Below are positions 1 to 15,174 of a stretch of DNA of 64,000 bases, one piece after another. The number at the start of each line of letters is the position of its first letter. Position 1 is the first letter of the stretch. Under the pieces are notes generated by a model, which ran no database searches, had not been told where the DNA came from, and was given only the letters and a program-made list of their open reading frames with translations. The translations under genes and the position numbers were made by a program. This DNA comes from an uncultured Opitutia bacterium. Lineage in GTDB: Bacteria; Verrucomicrobiota; Verrucomicrobiia; Opitutales; Opitutaceae. The stretch is taken from assembly GCA_903855985.1 (NCBI GenBank), contig CAIOAO010000013.1, forward strand, positions 1 through 64,000, read 5' to 3'.

Positions 1-839
<839 letters not shown>

Positions 840-893
840 TAATTTTTTCTTCCTGGTGAACGTTGAAGGCGGAGAAGCGAAACCCCGGGCGGC

Positions 894-4673
<3,780 letters not shown>

Positions 4674-4773
4674 GAGAGTTCCCGATGAGGGTTAGGAGAC
4701 GAAAAAAGGAAAGGCGCCGGACTCAGCGTGCGGCGCGGAGAACCAACGAAAGAACAATAACGGAAAAGGCAAA

Positions 4774-4803
4774 GGACAGGCCGGGGGTGAACCCGGCCTG
4801 TCC
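4774..4803 (-). terminator. Perfect 12-bp hairpin between rplL and rpoB; candidate attenuator
   Basis: ggacaggccggg-ggtgaa-cccggcctgtcc; on the minus strand followed by a T-rich stretch (TTTGCCTTTTCC). Confidence 0.6.
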
Positions 4804-4845
4804 GACTGAAAACGGACGGGATGCGGATGAAATCGCCAAGCGGTC

Positions 4846-5229
4846 TTACTTGAGTTCGACCTTGGCGCCGGCGGCCTCGAGCTTCTTCTTGAGCTCCTCG
4901 GCCTCGGCTTTGGCGACGTTCTCCTTGACGTTCTTGGGGGCCGCCTCGACGAGGTCCTTGGCCTCCTTGAGGCCGAGGCCCGTGATCGCACGGACTTCCT
5001 TGATGACGCCGATCTTGTTCGCGCCGGCCTCCTTGAGGACGACGGTGAACTCGGTCTGCGCCTCGGCGGCGGGAGCCCCGGCGGCGGCGGCGCCCGCGGG
5101 AGCGGCGGCGACGGCAGCGGCGGCGGACACGCCCCACTTGCCCTCGAGATCCTTCACGAGGGTCGCGAGTTCGAGGACGGGCTGGCTCGAGAGCCATTCG
5201 ATGACTTGGTCTTTGGTGATGTTGCTCAT
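4846..5229 (-). CDS. rplL: 50S ribosomal protein L7/L12
   Basis: [71 protein letters not shown]-type C-terminal domain. Confidence 0.98.
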   Translation of the reverse strand: MSNITKDQVIEWLSSQPVLELATLVKDLEGKWGVSAAAAVAAAPAGAAAAGAPAAEAQTEFTVVLKEAGANKIGVIKEVRAITGLGLKEAKDLVEAAPKNVKENVAKAEAEELKKKLEAAGAKVELK

Positions 5230-5368
5230 GGTGACTGCTCCTTGGAGTGGACTAGCGGTTTCGGGAAGTGAAACGCGTTTAAGAGACGTATCCCCTAGCC
5301 TGCTCCGGTGGATTTATTGCTTCCCCGGCTGACGCCGGAAAAATTGGGTTGGATGGATGAGGGGTGGA

Positions 5369-5893
5369 TTAGGCGGCCGGGGCGGCGGGAGCCGCCGGGG
5401 CCTCGGGAGCCGCGGGCGACTCCTTCTTGACCTTGGCGTCGAGCACGCGGACGAAGGCCGCGGCGTTCTGGGTGAACAGGCCGAGCAGTTGCGAGCGCAG
5501 CGCCTCGAACGAGGGCAGGTCCGCAATCTTGGCGAGGTCGGCGGCGGAGACGATTTTCTTCTCCATCACGCCCACCTTCACCTCGAGCTTCTGTTTGTCC
5601 TCGAAGAACTTCTTCAGGATCTTCGCGACGCCGGCGGAGTTCTTGCCACCCACGACGACGGCCGTCGGGCCGGTCAGGGCGCTCTCGAACTCGGGCAGGC
5701 CCAGGGCCTTGGCCGCGACGCGGAGGGAGCTGTTCTTGACGACGTGAAACTCGGCCTTCTCGGTGTCGAGGCGCTTGCGCAGCTCGGCCACATCGGCGAC
5801 CGTGACCTTCGTGAAGTTGGTCAGGATGACGTAGTCGGATTTCTTGAGGTGGGTCTCAACCTCGGCGATCAGGTAATTTTTTTCGGCTCTCAT
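5369..5893 (-). CDS. rplJ: 50S ribosomal protein L10
   Basis: L10-like sequence (VVKNSSLRVAAKALGLPEFESALTGPTAVV) and rplJL synteny. Confidence 0.95.
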   Translation of the reverse strand: MRAEKNYLIAEVETHLKKSDYVILTNFTKVTVADVAELRKRLDTEKAEFHVVKNSSLRVAAKALGLPEFESALTGPTAVVVGGKNSAGVAKILKKFFEDKQKLEVKVGVMEKKIVSAADLAKIADLPSFEALRSQLLGLFTQNAAAFVRVLDAKVKKESPAAPEAPAAPAAPAA

Positions 5894-5907
5894 GGTTGGG
5901 ACTCCGT

Positions 5908-6606
5908 TTAATATTTGCTGAACTCGGTGGCGGCGACATGGACGCCGGGGCTCATGCTGGATGAGAGGGCGACGGTCTTGATGTAGTTGCTGCCCTTGAA
6001 GGTGGAGGGCTTGGCCTTGCCGACGGCCTCGATGACGACGTTGGCGTTCTCGAGGATCTGGGCGGCGGTGAACGAGCGCTTGCCGATGCCGACGCCGATG
6101 TTGCAGGCCTTGTCCATCTTGAACTCCACGCGGCCGGCCTTGACGGCCTTGATGCCGGCAGGGATGTCATCGGTCACGGTGCCGGACTTCGGGTTGGGCA
6201 TCAGGCCCTTCGGGCCGAGGACGCGGGCGATCGTGCGGACGGTCTTCATCGCCTCGGTCGTCGCGATCGCGACGTCGAAGTCGAGCCAGCCCTCGTTGAT
6301 CTTGGCCATCATGTCCTGAAGACCGGCGTGGTCGGCCCCGGCGGCGATCGCCTTGGGCGCGTCGTCGGTGAAGACGAGCACGCGGACCTTCTTGCCGGAA
6401 CCGTTCGGGAGCGGCGTGGTGCCGCGCACCATCTGCTCGCCGGCGGTCGCGTCGACCCCGAGGCAGAAGGACAGCTCGACGGTCTCGTCGAACTTGGCCT
6501 TCGGGAATTTCGTGAGGAGCTCGACGGCTTCCGCCAGCGGGTAATCCTTGGTGAGATCAGCGACCTTGAGGGCGCTGGTGTATCGTTTGCTATGGGCTTT
6601 GGGCAT
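5908..6606 (-). CDS. rplA: 50S ribosomal protein L1
   Basis: MPKAHSKRYTSALK...VRGTTPLPNGSGKKVRVLVF...LGPKGLMPNPKSGTVT; start trimmed from the longer ORF to MPKAHSK. Confidence 0.97.
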   Translation of the reverse strand: MPKAHSKRYTSALKVADLTKDYPLAEAVELLTKFPKAKFDETVELSFCLGVDATAGEQMVRGTTPLPNGSGKKVRVLVFTDDAPKAIAAGADHAGLQDMMAKINEGWLDFDVAIATTEAMKTVRTIARVLGPKGLMPNPKSGTVTDDIPAGIKAVKAGRVEFKMDKACNIGVGIGKRSFTAAQILENANVVIEAVGKAKPSTFKGSNYIKTVALSSSMSPGVHVAATEFSKY

Positions 6607-6676
6607 TAGGGACTCCTTGCGGTGCGAACGTTCCGGGTGGAACTCCCGCGTTGAGTTGGGTTGTCGGGTGGAAAAA

Positions 6677-7102
6677 TCAGTCGATGACGTCGATGCCCAT
6701 GTTGCGGGCGGTACCGGCGATGATCTTGATGCCGGCGGCCTCGTCCTTGGCATTCATGTCGGCCTTCTTCAGCTTCCAGATCTCGGCCAGCTGCTTCTTC
6801 GTGACCTTGCCGACCTTGTCCTGGTTGGGCTTGGCGGAGCCGCTGGCGATGTTGGCGGCCTTCTTGAGGAGGACCGACGCCGGGGGCGACTTGAGGATGA
6901 ACGTGAAGCTCTTGTCCGAGAACACCGTGATGACCACCGGCAGGATCATGCCGTTCTGGTCCTTGGTGCGGGCGTTGAAGTCTTTGCAGAACGCCATGAT
7001 GTTGACGCCCTGCGCGCCGAGCGCGGGACCGACCGGGGGCGCGGGATTCGCGGCGCCGGCGGGCAACTGGAGGCGGATGTAACCTTGGATCTTCTTGGCC
7101 AT
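6677..7102 (-). CDS. rplK: 50S ribosomal protein L11
   Basis: [46 protein letters not shown]. Confidence 0.98.
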   Translation of the reverse strand: MAKKIQGYIRLQLPAGAANPAPPVGPALGAQGVNIMAFCKDFNARTKDQNGMILPVVITVFSDKSFTFILKSPPASVLLKKAANIASGSAKPNQDKVGKVTKKQLAEIWKLKKADMNAKDEAAGIKIIAGTARNMGIDVID

Positions 7103-7146
7103 AAGAGGTGGTGTTTAGTTAAAAAGTTGGGAGCGGGGGCGGCAGG

Positions 7147-7728
7147 TCACTCGGTGACGCGGGAAACCTGCCAGTATTCGAGCTCGACCGGGGTGAAGCG
7201 GCCGAAAATGGAGACGGAAACCTTGAGCTTGCCGCGGTCGGGATCGATTTCATCGATCCGGCCGGTGAGGCTGGCGAACGCGCCGTCGTTGATCTTCACT
7301 TCCTCGCCGATGCTGTACTGGACCTTCGGCACTTCCTTGCCGTTGGCCGCCTCGATGCGGGAGCGAATCTCGTCGATCTCGGACTGGCGCAGGGCCGCGG
7401 GGGCCTCGCCGCCGACAAAGCCGATCACGCCGGAGACTTCCTTCACGAAGTACCACGGCTTGTTGATGAGCTTCTTGTCCTCGCCGAAGAGCACCATCTG
7501 GATGAAGACGTAACCCGGGTAGAGCTTGCGGACCTTCGTGCTCTTCTTGCCGTTCTTGACCTCGGAAACGACCTCGGTCGGGAGCAGCACCTCGAAGATG
7601 GCGTCGTCGAGCTCCTCGGCCTTTTTGAACTTCTCGATGTAGTTCTTCACCTTGTTCTCCTGGCCGGAGAGCGTGTGCAGGGCAAACCACTGGGCGGTGG
7701 CGGGAGCGGTGGGGCTGGAAGTGGACAT
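7147..7728 (-). CDS. nusG: Transcription termination/antitermination protein NusG
   Basis: WFALHTLSGQENKVKNYIEKF...VKINDGAFASLTGRIDEIDPDRGKLKVSVSIFGRFTPVELEYWQV (NGN+KOW); start trimmed to MSTSSPT. Confidence 0.97.
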   Translation of the reverse strand: MSTSSPTAPATAQWFALHTLSGQENKVKNYIEKFKKAEELDDAIFEVLLPTEVVSEVKNGKKSTKVRKLYPGYVFIQMVLFGEDKKLINKPWYFVKEVSGVIGFVGGEAPAALRQSEIDEIRSRIEAANGKEVPKVQYSIGEEVKINDGAFASLTGRIDEIDPDRGKLKVSVSIFGRFTPVELEYWQVSRVTE

Positions 7729-7735
7729 GGCGCGG

Positions 7736-7939
7736 TTAGCTGACCAACCTCGTGAACAGGTCGACGAAGTTATAGAGGGCAAAATCGCTGATGGAGGTGA
7801 ACACACCCAGGATGACCGCGGCGAGGATGACCACGACGGTCGAGTCACGCAGCTCGGTCCAAGTCGGCCAGGTGGCCTTCTTGAGTTCGTCGATCATCTC
7901 GACGACAAAGATGCGGGTGCTGCTGAACGGGTTTTTCAT
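7736..7939 (-). CDS. secE: Preprotein translocase subunit SecE
   Basis: MKNPFSSTRIFVVEMIDELKKATWPTWTELRDSTVVVILAAVILGVF; located between tRNA-Trp and nusG. Confidence 0.95.
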   Translation of the reverse strand: MKNPFSSTRIFVVEMIDELKKATWPTWTELRDSTVVVILAAVILGVFTSISDFALYNFVDLFTRLVS

Positions 7940-7950
7940 GGGCTGGAATT

Positions 7951-8026
7951 TGGCAGGCGCGGAGGGAATCGAACCCCCAACCAACGGTTTTGGAGACCGC
8001 TACTCTACCAATTGAGCTACACGCCT
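7951..8026 (-). tRNA. tRNA-Trp (CCA anticodon)
   Basis: Reverse complement AGGCGTGTAGCTCAATTGGTAGAGTAGCGGTCTCCAAAACCGTTGGTTGGGGGTTCGATTCCCTCCGCGCCTGCCA folds as a cloverleaf; anticodon CCA; encoded 3' CCA. Confidence 0.95.
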
Positions 8027-8051
8027 GTAATGGGCTTTCTTAGACGACGCA

Positions 8052-8077
8052 GCCGAGGCCCCCGAAAGGGCCTCGGC
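8052..8077 (-). terminator. 10-bp perfect GC hairpin between tuf and tRNA-Trp; possible terminator or processing hairpin
   Basis: gccgaggccc-ccgaaa-gggcctcggc; no strong U-tract. Confidence 0.45.
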
Positions 8078-8105
8078 GTCGCCGAGTTAAACGGTTGATG
8101 GAGAC

Positions 8106-9296
<1,191 letters not shown>

Positions 9297-9374
9297 GTGG
9301 AGTTTGAGCGTTAACGGGTTAAACGATGAATTTGACCTCTATTTTTACGTCGCAGAAGTCGTGCGACGTTGACC

Positions 9375-9450
9375 TGGAGCCCAGAACCGGATTCGAACCG
9401 GCGACCTCGTCCTTACCAAGGACGTGCTCTGCCAACTGAGCTATCTGGGC
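9375..9450 (-). tRNA. tRNA-Thr (GGT anticodon)
   Basis: Reverse complement GCCCAGATAGCTCAGTTGGCAGAGCACGTCCTTGGTAAGGACGAGGTCGCCGGTTCGAATCCGGTTCTGGGCTCCA; anticodon GGT; encoded CCA. Confidence 0.96.
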
Positions 9451-9543
9451 AGACCAAGGGAGGGTCAAAAAACGAAAAAGAGGGTAGAAAGTGCAGGCCG
9501 TAAAATGGACCGTCAACAGCAAACTACACTTTCTCCGAAAAAA

Positions 9544-10260
9544 CTACGGGCCGATGCAGATGCGATAGAAACCGGGAGCCAGTCGCTGACCGGCATGAAG
9601 CGTTTTTACGAGGTAATTTTGGAAATATCCGTCCACAGCCGCCACCCGTGAGCTTTCGGTCAGCGTGGGCGGACCCACCAGGCCCATCGCATCGACCGCC
9701 ACGAGGAACTCCAATGGCTGCCAGGCCCCGCCCGGGGGATTGGCATTGGCCAAGGGTTGGGCCAGAAGTCGCTGGCCATTGACCGCCGCCAGTATCTCTA
9801 TAAAAGCTTTTCTTACAATTAGTTGAGTAGCCGGTTGATCCGACTGACCCAGCCCCAGGAATGACTGCCCGGACCGATCCGCCGCCAGGGCATCCGCCGG
9901 GCGCGCCGGTACCTTGATGGCCGCGGGAAAGTTCAAATTGAGCTCCGTTTCCGCAAACGCCAGTTTGGCGGGATAACCCTGAAAAGAGCCGCCCGGCTCG
10001 CGCTGGGTGTTCGCCGGCAGGGCATTTTGGCCGGAATTCCATTCGGTCGGCAAAAACAGCGGGGTCGGATCGGTCAGGGCCGCCTCATTGGGCTTCAGAC
10101 TCACCAGTCTGACGGCGCTTCCGGGTGTTTTTACCGGCTGCAGGGGCCGCACCCGGGTGCCACCCGGCGCCCGGAAGAGCAGGAAAAACGCGACCAGCAC
10201 GACCACGGCGCCGGCCACCGCATACACCCACCGGTATTGCCGGCCCGTCGCGGTCTTCAT
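9544..10260 (-). CDS. Membrane-anchored hypothetical protein downstream of exbBD
   Basis: N-terminal TM (WVYAVAGAVVVLVAFFLLF) followed by an extracytoplasmic region; same operon as ExbB/ExbD. Confidence 0.6.
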   Translation of the reverse strand: MKTATGRQYRWVYAVAGAVVVLVAFFLLFRAPGGTRVRPLQPVKTPGSAVRLVSLKPNEAALTDPTPLFLPTEWNSGQNALPANTQREPGGSFQGYPAKLAFAETELNLNFPAAIKVPARPADALAADRSGQSFLGLGQSDQPATQLIVRKAFIEILAAVNGQRLLAQPLANANPPGGAWQPLEFLVAVDAMGLVGPPTLTESSRVAAVDGYFQNYLVKTLHAGQRLAPGFYRICIGP

Positions 10261-10265
10261 CGTCG

Positions 10266-10715
10266 TCAGCGACCCGGTGCCGGGTAGGCCGCCGGCTCTT
10301 CCGCCGCGAGGGTGATGTTGGAACCAAAGCCCGCCTCCCGGGCGGCGCTGACAATTTCATTCTGCACCGACACGGGGACGCCGGCGCTCATGCGTACCAG
10401 CAGCGAGGGGTGCTTGTTTTTCTTCGCCTCGGTTTTCAGCCATTCGCGCAGCTGCGGCAGGCTGAGCAGGCCGTCGGCAAAGATCTGCCCGGAGTTCTTG
10501 ACGCTGATAGTGCTCGTTGTGGTCACGGCGTTGCTCACCGCGCCCGGCAGTTTTGGCAGCTCAAAATCCACCCCCAGACCCGGTGCGAGCACGAAGCGGG
10601 AGCCGAACACAAAGAAGAAAAGCACCAGCATGCCCACGTTCACATAGAACAGGGCGTCGAGGTTCCGCGGCTGCGCCCGCAGCTTGGCGGCGAGATCCAG
10701 CGGGCGCGTGATCAT
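10266..10715 (-). CDS. ExbD/TolR-like biopolymer transport protein
   Basis: Short protein with one N-terminal TM and ExbD-like periplasmic fold (VDFELPKLPGA...ISVKNSGQIFADGLLSLPQLREWL); follows ExbB. Confidence 0.75.
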   Translation of the reverse strand: MITRPLDLAAKLRAQPRNLDALFYVNVGMLVLFFFVFGSRFVLAPGLGVDFELPKLPGAVSNAVTTTSTISVKNSGQIFADGLLSLPQLREWLKTEAKKNKHPSLLVRMSAGVPVSVQNEIVSAAREAGFGSNITLAAEEPAAYPAPGR

Positions 10716-11383
10716 TTTTTATCCCCCGCCCCACCCTCGCCGGCAGGCCCGGTGCCCGGCGCCACGCCCCGGTAGTCCGTCTGCAGGTATTTCATGATCT
10801 CATTCCCCGCCCACTCCACGTCGCGCACGATGGCGCGGACGCGGCCGCTCAGGAAATGGTGCGCCAGATGCGCCGGGATCGCGAGCATCAGGCCCCCCGC
10901 CGTGCACAGCAGCGCCTGCCACATGCCCTTGGCGAGCACGCTGGCCGTGGCGTAGTCCCGCTCGAAGGCGAGAAACGTGGTGACAAAGCCCAGGACCGTG
11001 CCCAGCAGGCCGACGAGCGGCGCAACCTGGGCGATCGCCGCGATGCTGCCGAGCCGCCGCTCCAGCACGGGCAGCTCGACGATCGCGGCCTCCTGCACAT
11101 GGAAGCGCATCGCGTCGGCGCCGTCGTCCGCGTGCAGCAGCGCCGCCTTCACCACTGCCGCCACCGGGCCGGGGGTTTCCTCGCACACCGTCAGCGCCTC
11201 GACGATGCGGCGCTTGGCGAGGATGTTCTTGATGCCGCCGATGAAGGCCGTGGAGCGGATCTGCCCGCGGTGCAGGTAAAGGGTGCGCTCGATCACGAGC
11301 ATGAGGCAGAGCAGGCCGAGCGCGAGCAGCACCCACATCATCGGGCCGCCCTTGGCGAAAAGGCTGAAGTCAAAAACGGACAT
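10712..11383 (-). CDS. MotA/TolQ/ExbB proton channel family protein
   Basis: LERRLGSIAAIAQVAPLVGLLGTVLGFVTTF...MWQALLCTAGGLMLAIPAHLAHHFL. Confidence 0.88.
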   Translation of the reverse strand: MSVFDFSLFAKGGPMMWVLLALGLLCLMLVIERTLYLHRGQIRSTAFIGGIKNILAKRRIVEALTVCEETPGPVAAVVKAALLHADDGADAMRFHVQEAAIVELPVLERRLGSIAAIAQVAPLVGLLGTVLGFVTTFLAFERDYATASVLAKGMWQALLCTAGGLMLAIPAHLAHHFLSGRVRAIVRDVEWAGNEIMKYLQTDYRGVAPGTGPAGEGGAGDKK

Positions 11384-11447
11384 CGTGAGCGGGAGTTAGA
11401 CTGGGTTCATTCCGTGGCGTAAATCCGAAAGCATGCGGGCGGCGCGC

Positions 11448-14039
11448 TCAGGGTTTCGTCTCCGGGAGATTGAAGCGGGCCAGCCGCGCCTTCGCCAGGT
11501 CCTCGCCCGGGCTCAGCCGGGCCTTCAGGATCAGCAGCCAGGCCTCCTTGGCCTGCTCGAGTTTTTCCTGCGATTCGAACAGCGTGCCGAGTTCAAGGAG
11601 CGTGCGCGCCATCCAGTAGCGGCCCTTCGCCCCCAGCTGCGCCGCGAGCGCGGGATCCTTGACCAGGAACTCGTGCACCACGTCCTTCCACCACACCTCC
11701 TCGGCCCGGGCGGCGTCGCCCCGGCGCGCAAACAGATAGCCGAGATTGAACCCGGCCTCGACCCGCACATCCACCGGCGCGTCCACGCGGTCGCGCAGGT
11801 GCTCGAACAGGACGATGGCGCGCTCCGCCTGGCTCGGGTCGCTGGCGGATTGCGCGTTGTGACACTCCGCCAGCGCGAGCTGTGCGAGGATCACGTCCTT
11901 GTGCGCCACGTAGTTGTTCACGAGCGTTTCGTAAACCTGCTGGGCCTGCGGAAACTGGTTCAGTTTCCGCAGCAAGTCGCCCTGCTTGAGCCGGGCGTAG
12001 AACACCAGGTCGCTCTGCTGATACCTCTTCACCAGGTCCTCGATCAGCCGGTTGGCCTCGGCAAAATTGGCGTCCTGGCCGCGCCGTTCCGCCTGCAGCG
12101 CCGCCTGGTAGAGCGCATAGGGCGCGTAGGTGTTGTCCGGGAATTCGTCGGCGAGCTTTGTGAACAGCTGCTGGGCCTCCACGGTCTTGTCCTGCTTCTC
12201 GTAGTGCTCGGCTTCGACAAAGTAGGAATACACCGCGGCGTCCGACCGCGGGAAATCCGCGCGCAGTTTTTTCAGCAGCTCCAGCGCATCCGCCTCGCGC
12301 CCGAGGGCAAAGCTCGCCTCGCCCTTCAGCAGCGCCCCCGTGCTTTCCATCTCGCTCTTCAGCGCCGGCGCCACGCCTTCCAGCTTCGCCGGCAGCGCGT
12401 CCACCAGCTTGAGCGTCTGCTCCGGCTGGCCCGCCTCGAGTGACAGCCGGGCCTGCAGCCAGGCCATCCGGGCCTGCAGCTCCGGCGGCAACGAACCCGG
12501 CGACTGCCGCGGAAACGCGAGCAGCCGGTTCACCCGGTCGTACGCGTCCTTCGTCTGGTCATGCGTCTGGAGCGCGCGCGCCAGGTTCCACTCCGCCTGC
12601 CAGCGATTCACCGCGTCGAAGGCCGGATTCTTAGCCAGGTCGTCGAGCACCGTCTGCGCCGTGTCCAGCGAGCCGGCCTCCATTTCGGCGAGTACGCGTT
12701 GAAACATCAGGTTGCCCGGCGGCACACCCGCCGGTGGCTCGGCCAGCGTCGCCGCGTAGGCGTCGGCCGCGCTGCGAAAATCCCGCGCCCGGAACCACGC
12801 CTCGGCCACAAGCACTCCGAGCTGCGCATGTTCCGGCCCAGCAGCAAGTTCCGCACGCGCCTTGGCTGCGTTGTCGGCCGCCGTGCGGTAGCGCAGCTGC
12901 GCCCACGCCGAGCCGGTCAGCACGCCGAGGGCGTGGGCCTTGAGCGGCGAGCCGGGAAACTTCTGCAGCAGCGCGTGCGCATCGTCCTCGGCTTGGGCGT
13001 AATTCCGATCCGCCAGCGCCAGTTCGGCCCGGAACAGCAGCAGATCCTCCAGGATCGGATGCGCCGCCGGCAGGCCGATGAGCCCATCGAGTTTCTTGCG
13101 GAACTCCGCCCGCGCCGGATCGCGGTCGGACGCCCGGGCGAGCAGCTGGAGGGCGATGCGCTGCTTGTCGCGGTCGGCGCCCTCGCGCAGCAGTTCGTTG
13201 AGCGCGGTGCGGCCCGCACCTTCATCGGCGCCGGCGATCAGGCCCAGCACGAGCCGCGTGCTGTCCAGCTCGTCCCGTTCCTCCGCCGGCATGATGGCGA
13301 GCTGCCGTTGCAGCAGTGCGATGGCCTCGCTCTTCCGGCCGAGGGCGTCGAGCATGGCTGCGTACGTCCGCGCAATGCCGTAGCCGATTTTGCGGCCTTG
13401 AAATTGTTCGAGGTTCTTCCGCTGTGTCTCCGCCTCGGCGTCCGTCACCGGTCCGAGCCGCAGCCGCGCCTGCTCCCGCGCGAGGATGAAACGCGCCCGG
13501 GAAAAATTGGTCCCGGCCGCGCCCTCCGCCTGCTGGTAGAAATCCTTGGCCCCGTTCACGTCGTTCGCCGCGTCCGCCAGCAGCCCCTGCAGGTAGAAAT
13601 ACCAGGCCCGGTCGGTCGCCGCCACCTCGTCCGCCTTGATCGCCGCGAGTTCGCCCCGCGCCGCATCCACCTTGCGCTGCTGCAGCGCCGCGAGTGCCGC
13701 GCGCAGATGCCAGGCCGCGCCGCGCCAGCCAATGTACGCCTGCAGCGCCTGCTCCGCCTCGGCCGCCCGGCCGTCGTCCAGCAGCGCCGTGGCCAGCCGG
13801 AGGGTCAGTCGCGCGCGATCGCCATCCGGCGCCGCCAGCAGCCCGCGGTACAACTCCGCCGCCACGGCGGGAAAACCCATCTCGGCCGCCCGGTCGGCAG
13901 CCGCCAGGGTCAGGGCCTTGTCTCCCGGCGAAGCCGCGCGGGTTGCCGCCACGAGCGGGACCGGGGCGAAGAGCGGCGCCTGCGCGCGCAGGACCGTGGC
14001 CGTGGCCAGCAGGAGGACGGGGAGGATTCGGAATCGCAT
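11448..14039 (-). CDS. Tetratricopeptide-repeat protein, predicted secreted
   Basis: Signal peptide-like start MRFRILPVLLLATATVLRAQ; multiple TPR-like helical repeats; upstream of exbBD. Confidence 0.75.
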   Translation of the reverse strand: MRFRILPVLLLATATVLRAQAPLFAPVPLVAATRAASPGDKALTLAAADRAAEMGFPAVAAELYRGLLAAPDGDRARLTLRLATALLDDGRAAEAEQALQAYIGWRGAAWHLRAALAALQQRKVDAARGELAAIKADEVAATDRAWYFYLQGLLADAANDVNGAKDFYQQAEGAAGTNFSRARFILAREQARLRLGPVTDAEAETQRKNLEQFQGRKIGYGIARTYAAMLDALGRKSEAIALLQRQLAIMPAEERDELDSTRLVLGLIAGADEGAGRTALNELLREGADRDKQRIALQLLARASDRDPARAEFRKKLDGLIGLPAAHPILEDLLLFRAELALADRNYAQAEDDAHALLQKFPGSPLKAHALGVLTGSAWAQLRYRTAADNAAKARAELAAGPEHAQLGVLVAEAWFRARDFRSAADAYAATLAEPPAGVPPGNLMFQRVLAEMEAGSLDTAQTVLDDLAKNPAFDAVNRWQAEWNLARALQTHDQTKDAYDRVNRLLAFPRQSPGSLPPELQARMAWLQARLSLEAGQPEQTLKLVDALPAKLEGVAPALKSEMESTGALLKGEASFALGREADALELLKKLRADFPRSDAAVYSYFVEAEHYEKQDKTVEAQQLFTKLADEFPDNTYAPYALYQAALQAERRGQDANFAEANRLIEDLVKRYQQSDLVFYARLKQGDLLRKLNQFPQAQQVYETLVNNYVAHKDVILAQLALAECHNAQSASDPSQAERAIVLFEHLRDRVDAPVDVRVEAGFNLGYLFARRGDAARAEEVWWKDVVHEFLVKDPALAAQLGAKGRYWMARTLLELGTLFESQEKLEQAKEAWLLILKARLSPGEDLAKARLARFNLPETKP

Positions 14040-14166
14040 GCGAACGCGGCTAAGTTGCTGCGCCCCATGGAAACAATCAACCGCGTTGTAATCAGTTCCT
14101 TCTGGCGCGCCCGGGTTCCCTCGGCACACTCACCGGCGTCAGTTTTCCCCTTCAATTCATCCCATC

Positions 14167-14769
14167 ATGAGCATCGCACTTATCGTCCTCGTCGGCCTTC
14201 TCGCCGTCCTCGTTGTCCTCGGCCTCTGGGTCACGGGCATCTACAACTCCCTTGTCGCCCTCCGCAACCGCTTCAAGAACGCGTTCGCGCAGATCGACGT
14301 CCAGCTCAAGCGCCGCTACGACCTCATTCCCAACTTGGTCGAGACCGCCAAGGGCTACATGAAGCACGAGAGCTCCACCCTCGAGGCCGTCATCAAGGCC
14401 CGCAACCTCGCCCTCGCCGCCGCCCAGTCCGCCGCCGCCAACCCGGCTGACGCCAACGCCATGAAGAGCCTCGGTGCCGCCGAGTCCGGCCTGGGTGGCG
14501 CCCTCTCCCGCCTGATGGTCGTCTCCGAGCAATACCCCGACCTCAAGGCCAACCAGAACATGATGCAGCTCACCGAGGAGCTCACCTCCACGGAAAACAA
14601 GGTCTCCTTTGCCCGCCAGGCGTACAACGACAGCGTCATGGGCTACAACACGACGCGCGAGACGTTCCCCAACGTGATCTTCGCCGGCATGTTCGGCTTC
14701 CTGCCCGCCGAGTTGTTCAAGATCGACGACCCGACCGAGCGCAACGCGCCCAAAGTCAGCTTCACCTGA
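14167..14769 (+). CDS. LemA family protein
   Basis: [43 protein letters not shown]...[10 protein letters not shown]. Confidence 0.95.
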   Translation: MSIALIVLVGLLAVLVVLGLWVTGIYNSLVALRNRFKNAFAQIDVQLKRRYDLIPNLVETAKGYMKHESSTLEAVIKARNLALAAAQSAAANPADANAMKSLGAAESGLGGALSRLMVVSEQYPDLKANQNMMQLTEELTSTENKVSFARQAYNDSVMGYNTTRETFPNVIFAGMFGFLPAELFKIDDPTERNAPKVSFT

Positions 14770-14789
14770 AGCCCCGGGCCGCTCCCGCC

Positions 14790-15110
14790 GTGCATAATAC
14801 CACCGGCTTTTCGCTCACCGGGTTCCGCGTCTCCTCGGAACTCGGGACCGTCCGCGGCATCGTCGTCCGCTCCCGCTCCGTGGTCGGCAACATCGGCGCG
14901 AGCATCCAGACGCTGTTCGGCGGCGACATCACACTCTACACCGAGCTCTGCGAGCATGCCCGCCAGGACGCCTTTGAGCGGATGTGTCGCGAGGCCACCG
15001 CCCGCGGCGCCAACGCCATTCTTGGCCTGCGCTACGACGCCACCGAGATCTCCCCTGGCGTGACCGAGGTGCTGTGCTACGGCACCGCTGTCGTCGTCAC
15101 CCCCGGCTGA
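14790..15110 (+). CDS. YbjQ family (UPF0145) protein
   Basis: [47 protein letters not shown]...[15 protein letters not shown]. Confidence 0.9.
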   Translation: MHNTTGFSLTGFRVSSELGTVRGIVVRSRSVVGNIGASIQTLFGGDITLYTELCEHARQDAFERMCREATARGANAILGLRYDATEISPGVTEVLCYGTAVVVTPG

Positions 15111-15174
15111 TCCCCGCCGGCCGCGGCGGTGCACCGATTCCTCGTATCCCGCCTCCTCGACCGCCCAACCCGAC

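Noticed and set aside
12561-14450. 629-aa plus-strand ORF
   Set aside because: Antisense to the TPR protein and out of frame with lemA; no recognisable domains.
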